A stretch of 40,790 nucleotides of DNA from Deltaproteobacteria bacterium (GTDB lineage Bacteria > Desulfobacterota > Binatia > UTPRO1): the NCBI GenBank assembly GCA_016200545.1, contig JACQEO010000002.1, positions 1 through 40,790 on the forward strand. Reading direction: 5' to 3'. Positions 39,421 through 40,790 of this stretch are shown here, in pieces. The stretch's first letter is position 1. The number at the start of each line of letters is the position of its first letter. A program made the translations under genes and the position numbers. Under the pieces are notes generated by a model. That model worked only from the letters and a program-made list of their open reading frames with translations. It was not told the DNA's origin and searched no databases.

Positions 39421-40584
39421 TCAGGCGGTGCCGGCGCCGCGCAGGCGCACCATCTCGGTGATGACGGCCGCGGTTCGCACCATGTCGCTCACGCGCAGCC
39501 ACTCGTGGACGGTGTGGATGTGCTGCATGCCGGTGCCGAGGTTCACGACCTCGAAGCCGCGGCGATTGAGGATGTTGGCGTCGCAGCCTCCGCCCATGGC
39601 GGCGCTCGTGACCGGCGCGCCGAGCGATGCGGCGGCGCGGAAGACCAGCTGGACGATCGGCGACTCGTCTGGCACCGCCATCTCCTCGTAGCTGCGGGCG
39701 ATCCGCGACTCGACCGAGGCGCGGAACGCGCCGTCGTCACGGGTCACCGTGTGCCGCGCCGCCGCATCCTCCAGGCACTGCCGCATGTGCACGCACTGTG
39801 CCTCGAGCTTCGCGACGTCGTGGCTGCGCGCCTCGCCCTGCAGATGGACGGTGTTCGGCACGATGTTGGTCGCGGCGCCGCCGTGCACGGTGCCGATGTT
39901 CGCGGTGGTCTCGGTATCGATGCGCCCGAGACGCATCGCCGCGATTCCCTCGGCAGCCACTTGGATGGCGCTGATTCCCTCCTCGGGCGCCATTCCCGCA
40001 TGGGCCTCCAGCCCGTGTACGACGAACTCCAGATGGTTCGCCGCCGGCGCGCGCGTGAAGAGGTATCCCGGGGCATCGCTGTCGAGAACGAGGCCGGAGC
40101 GGGCGCGCAGCCGCGTGGTGTCGAGATGCTTCGCCCCGAGCAGGCCCACCTCCTCGCAGATGGTGAACGCCACCTCGACGTCGCCGTGCGCAATGCGGCG
40201 CTCGGCGAGCACGTGCAGGACCTCGCAGATGATCGCGAGCCCGGACTTGTCGTCGCCGCCGAGGACGGTCGTGCCGTCGCTGCGAATGACGTCACCCTCG
40301 ACGATCGGCTTCACGCCCTCGCCCGGCACCACCGTGTCCATGTGCGCCGACAGCAGCAGCGGCTCGACGTCGACGGTGCCGGGAATGCGCGCCAGGAGAT
40401 TGCCGACGCTGCCGCCGACCTTCACCCCGGCGTCGTCGAACCACAGCTCGGCGCCGAGGGCGGCAAGCTCGCGCTCGAGGCGGCGCGCGACCGCCAGCTC
40501 CTTCCGGGAGTGACTGTCGATGCGGACGAGCTCGAGGAAGAGGGCCGTCAGCCGTTCCGTCGAGACGATGCCCTCGGCGCCCAT
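39421..40584 (-). CDS. M20-family metallopeptidase (PepT-like)
   Basis: A 387-residue zinc peptidase. LLLSAHMDTVVPG gives ligand His81 and catalytic Asp83. VLGGDDKSG gives the bridging Asp (111), TICEEVGLLGA the catalytic Glu144 and ligand Glu145, and the C-terminal LGTGMQHIHTVHEWL the last His. VHGLEAHAGMAPEEGISAIQ is the dimerisation-domain motif. It is cytoplasmic and similar to tripeptidase T. The exact substrate is not determined. ATG 40584 (MGAEGIVSTERL) is preferred to GTG 40590. Its stop lies 26 bases from the end of the convergent flippase-like gene. Confidence 0.85.
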   Translation of the reverse strand: MGAEGIVSTERLTALFLELVRIDSHSRKELAVARRLERELAALGAELWFDDAGVKVGGSVGNLLARIPGTVDVEPLLLSAHMDTVVPGEGVKPIVEGDVIRSDGTTVLGGDDKSGLAIICEVLHVLAERRIAHGDVEVAFTICEEVGLLGAKHLDTTRLRARSGLVLDSDAPGYLFTRAPAANHLEFVVHGLEAHAGMAPEEGISAIQVAAEGIAAMRLGRIDTETTANIGTVHGGAATNIVPNTVHLQGEARSHDVAKLEAQCVHMRQCLEDAAARHTVTRDDGAFRASVESRIARSYEEMAVPDESPIVQLVFRAAASLGAPVTSAAMGGGCDANILNRRGFEVVNLGTGMQHIHTVHEWLRVSDMVRTAAVITEMVRLRGAGTA

Positions 40585-40671
40585 GGCCACCGACTCTACA
40601 CGCGGATCAGGGCGTGATGCACGCGTCGGCGCGGTGGAGCGAGCTGGGGTCTAGCCTCGATGTGACAAAAA

Positions 40672-40790
40672 CTACGCGGCTTTCAAGAGGCGGTCGAGGC
40701 GCTGGAAGCGGTCGACGACGGCCGGTGCGCGTCCGACGTCGAGGGTGGCGTAGCCGTCCGGGTGGAGGAGGACGCCGGCGCGATCGAAGC
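40672..40790 (-). CDS. Unknown protein, C-terminal end (cut by window edge)
   Basis: The last 38 residues of a gene entering from the right: FDRAGVLLHPDGYATLDVGR, then APAVVDRFQRLDRLLKAA and a TAG stop at 40672. No motif I recognise. The frame is open to the window edge and the codon use matches neighbouring GC-rich genes, so it is probably real. It is 87 bases upstream of the peptidase gene on the same strand. Confidence 0.45.
   Translation of the reverse strand, partial: FDRAGVLLHPDGYATLDVGRAPAVVDRFQRLDRLLKAA

Noticed and set aside
1..40790. tRNA, rRNA or riboswitch genes
   Set aside because: No conserved tRNA arms, rRNA segments or known riboswitch cores seen on either strand.

Overview
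The window is GC-rich, densely coded chromosomal DNA from a Gram-negative bacterium. LolA-like, MMPL and DUF3261-type envelope proteins, a beta-barrel protein, lipoproteins and a DegP-type protease all point to an outer membrane. Gene content fits a soil or groundwater deltaproteobacterium-like lineage (Myxococcota, Binatota or similar). That placement is inference, since no rRNA or other marker gene is present.

Layout. 1-2079 is accessory DNA: the N-terminus of an IS1595-like transposase, a RES/Xre-type toxin-antitoxin pair, a broken gene, a small lipoprotein and a repeated intergenic motif. 2098-4408 is a secreted FG-GAP repeat protein with a frameshift. 4496-8676 holds ordinary genes (DinB, RidA, an M1-peptidase-like protein fused to a barrel, a VOC protein).

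8690-19269 and 24186-35318 look like two arms of one biosynthetic locus. The right arm is a tightly overlapping minus-strand operon: FabG-like reductase, ACP, ketosynthase, chain-length-factor-like ketosynthase, LolA-like protein, dehydratase, DUF3261-type lipoprotein, MMPL exporter and C45-family acyltransferase, with an adenylating enzyme upstream. This is the gene set of aryl-polyene/flexirubin-type pathways. The left arm adds a second ACP, a condensation-type acyltransferase, an FAD oxidoreductase, a second adenylating enzyme and two WxWxIP flavoproteins related to halogenases, plus a deacetylase, a flippase-like protein and a methyltransferase-like membrane protein.

Between the arms (about 19624-24190) lies the most striking element: an array of small, mostly unrelated genes, all on the plus strand, separated by attC-like recombination sites and with visibly lower GC. 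No integrase is present in the window, so it resembles a CALIN (cluster of attC sites lacking an integron integrase). Its cassettes carry HicAB, a YgiT-type zinc-finger antitoxin with a cut-down DUF4258 partner, a CopG/BrnA-type antitoxin with only the tail of its toxin, an addiction-module protein, a DUF5677-like protein and two unknown membrane proteins.

35412-40790 is housekeeping-like: a lone receiver protein, a frameshifted metallo-beta-lactamase-fold protein, a DegP/DegQ-type protease, another flippase-like membrane protein, an M20 peptidase and a cut-off gene at the right edge. Three clear frameshifts (near 3898, 23042 and 36024) may be real decay or assembly errors.
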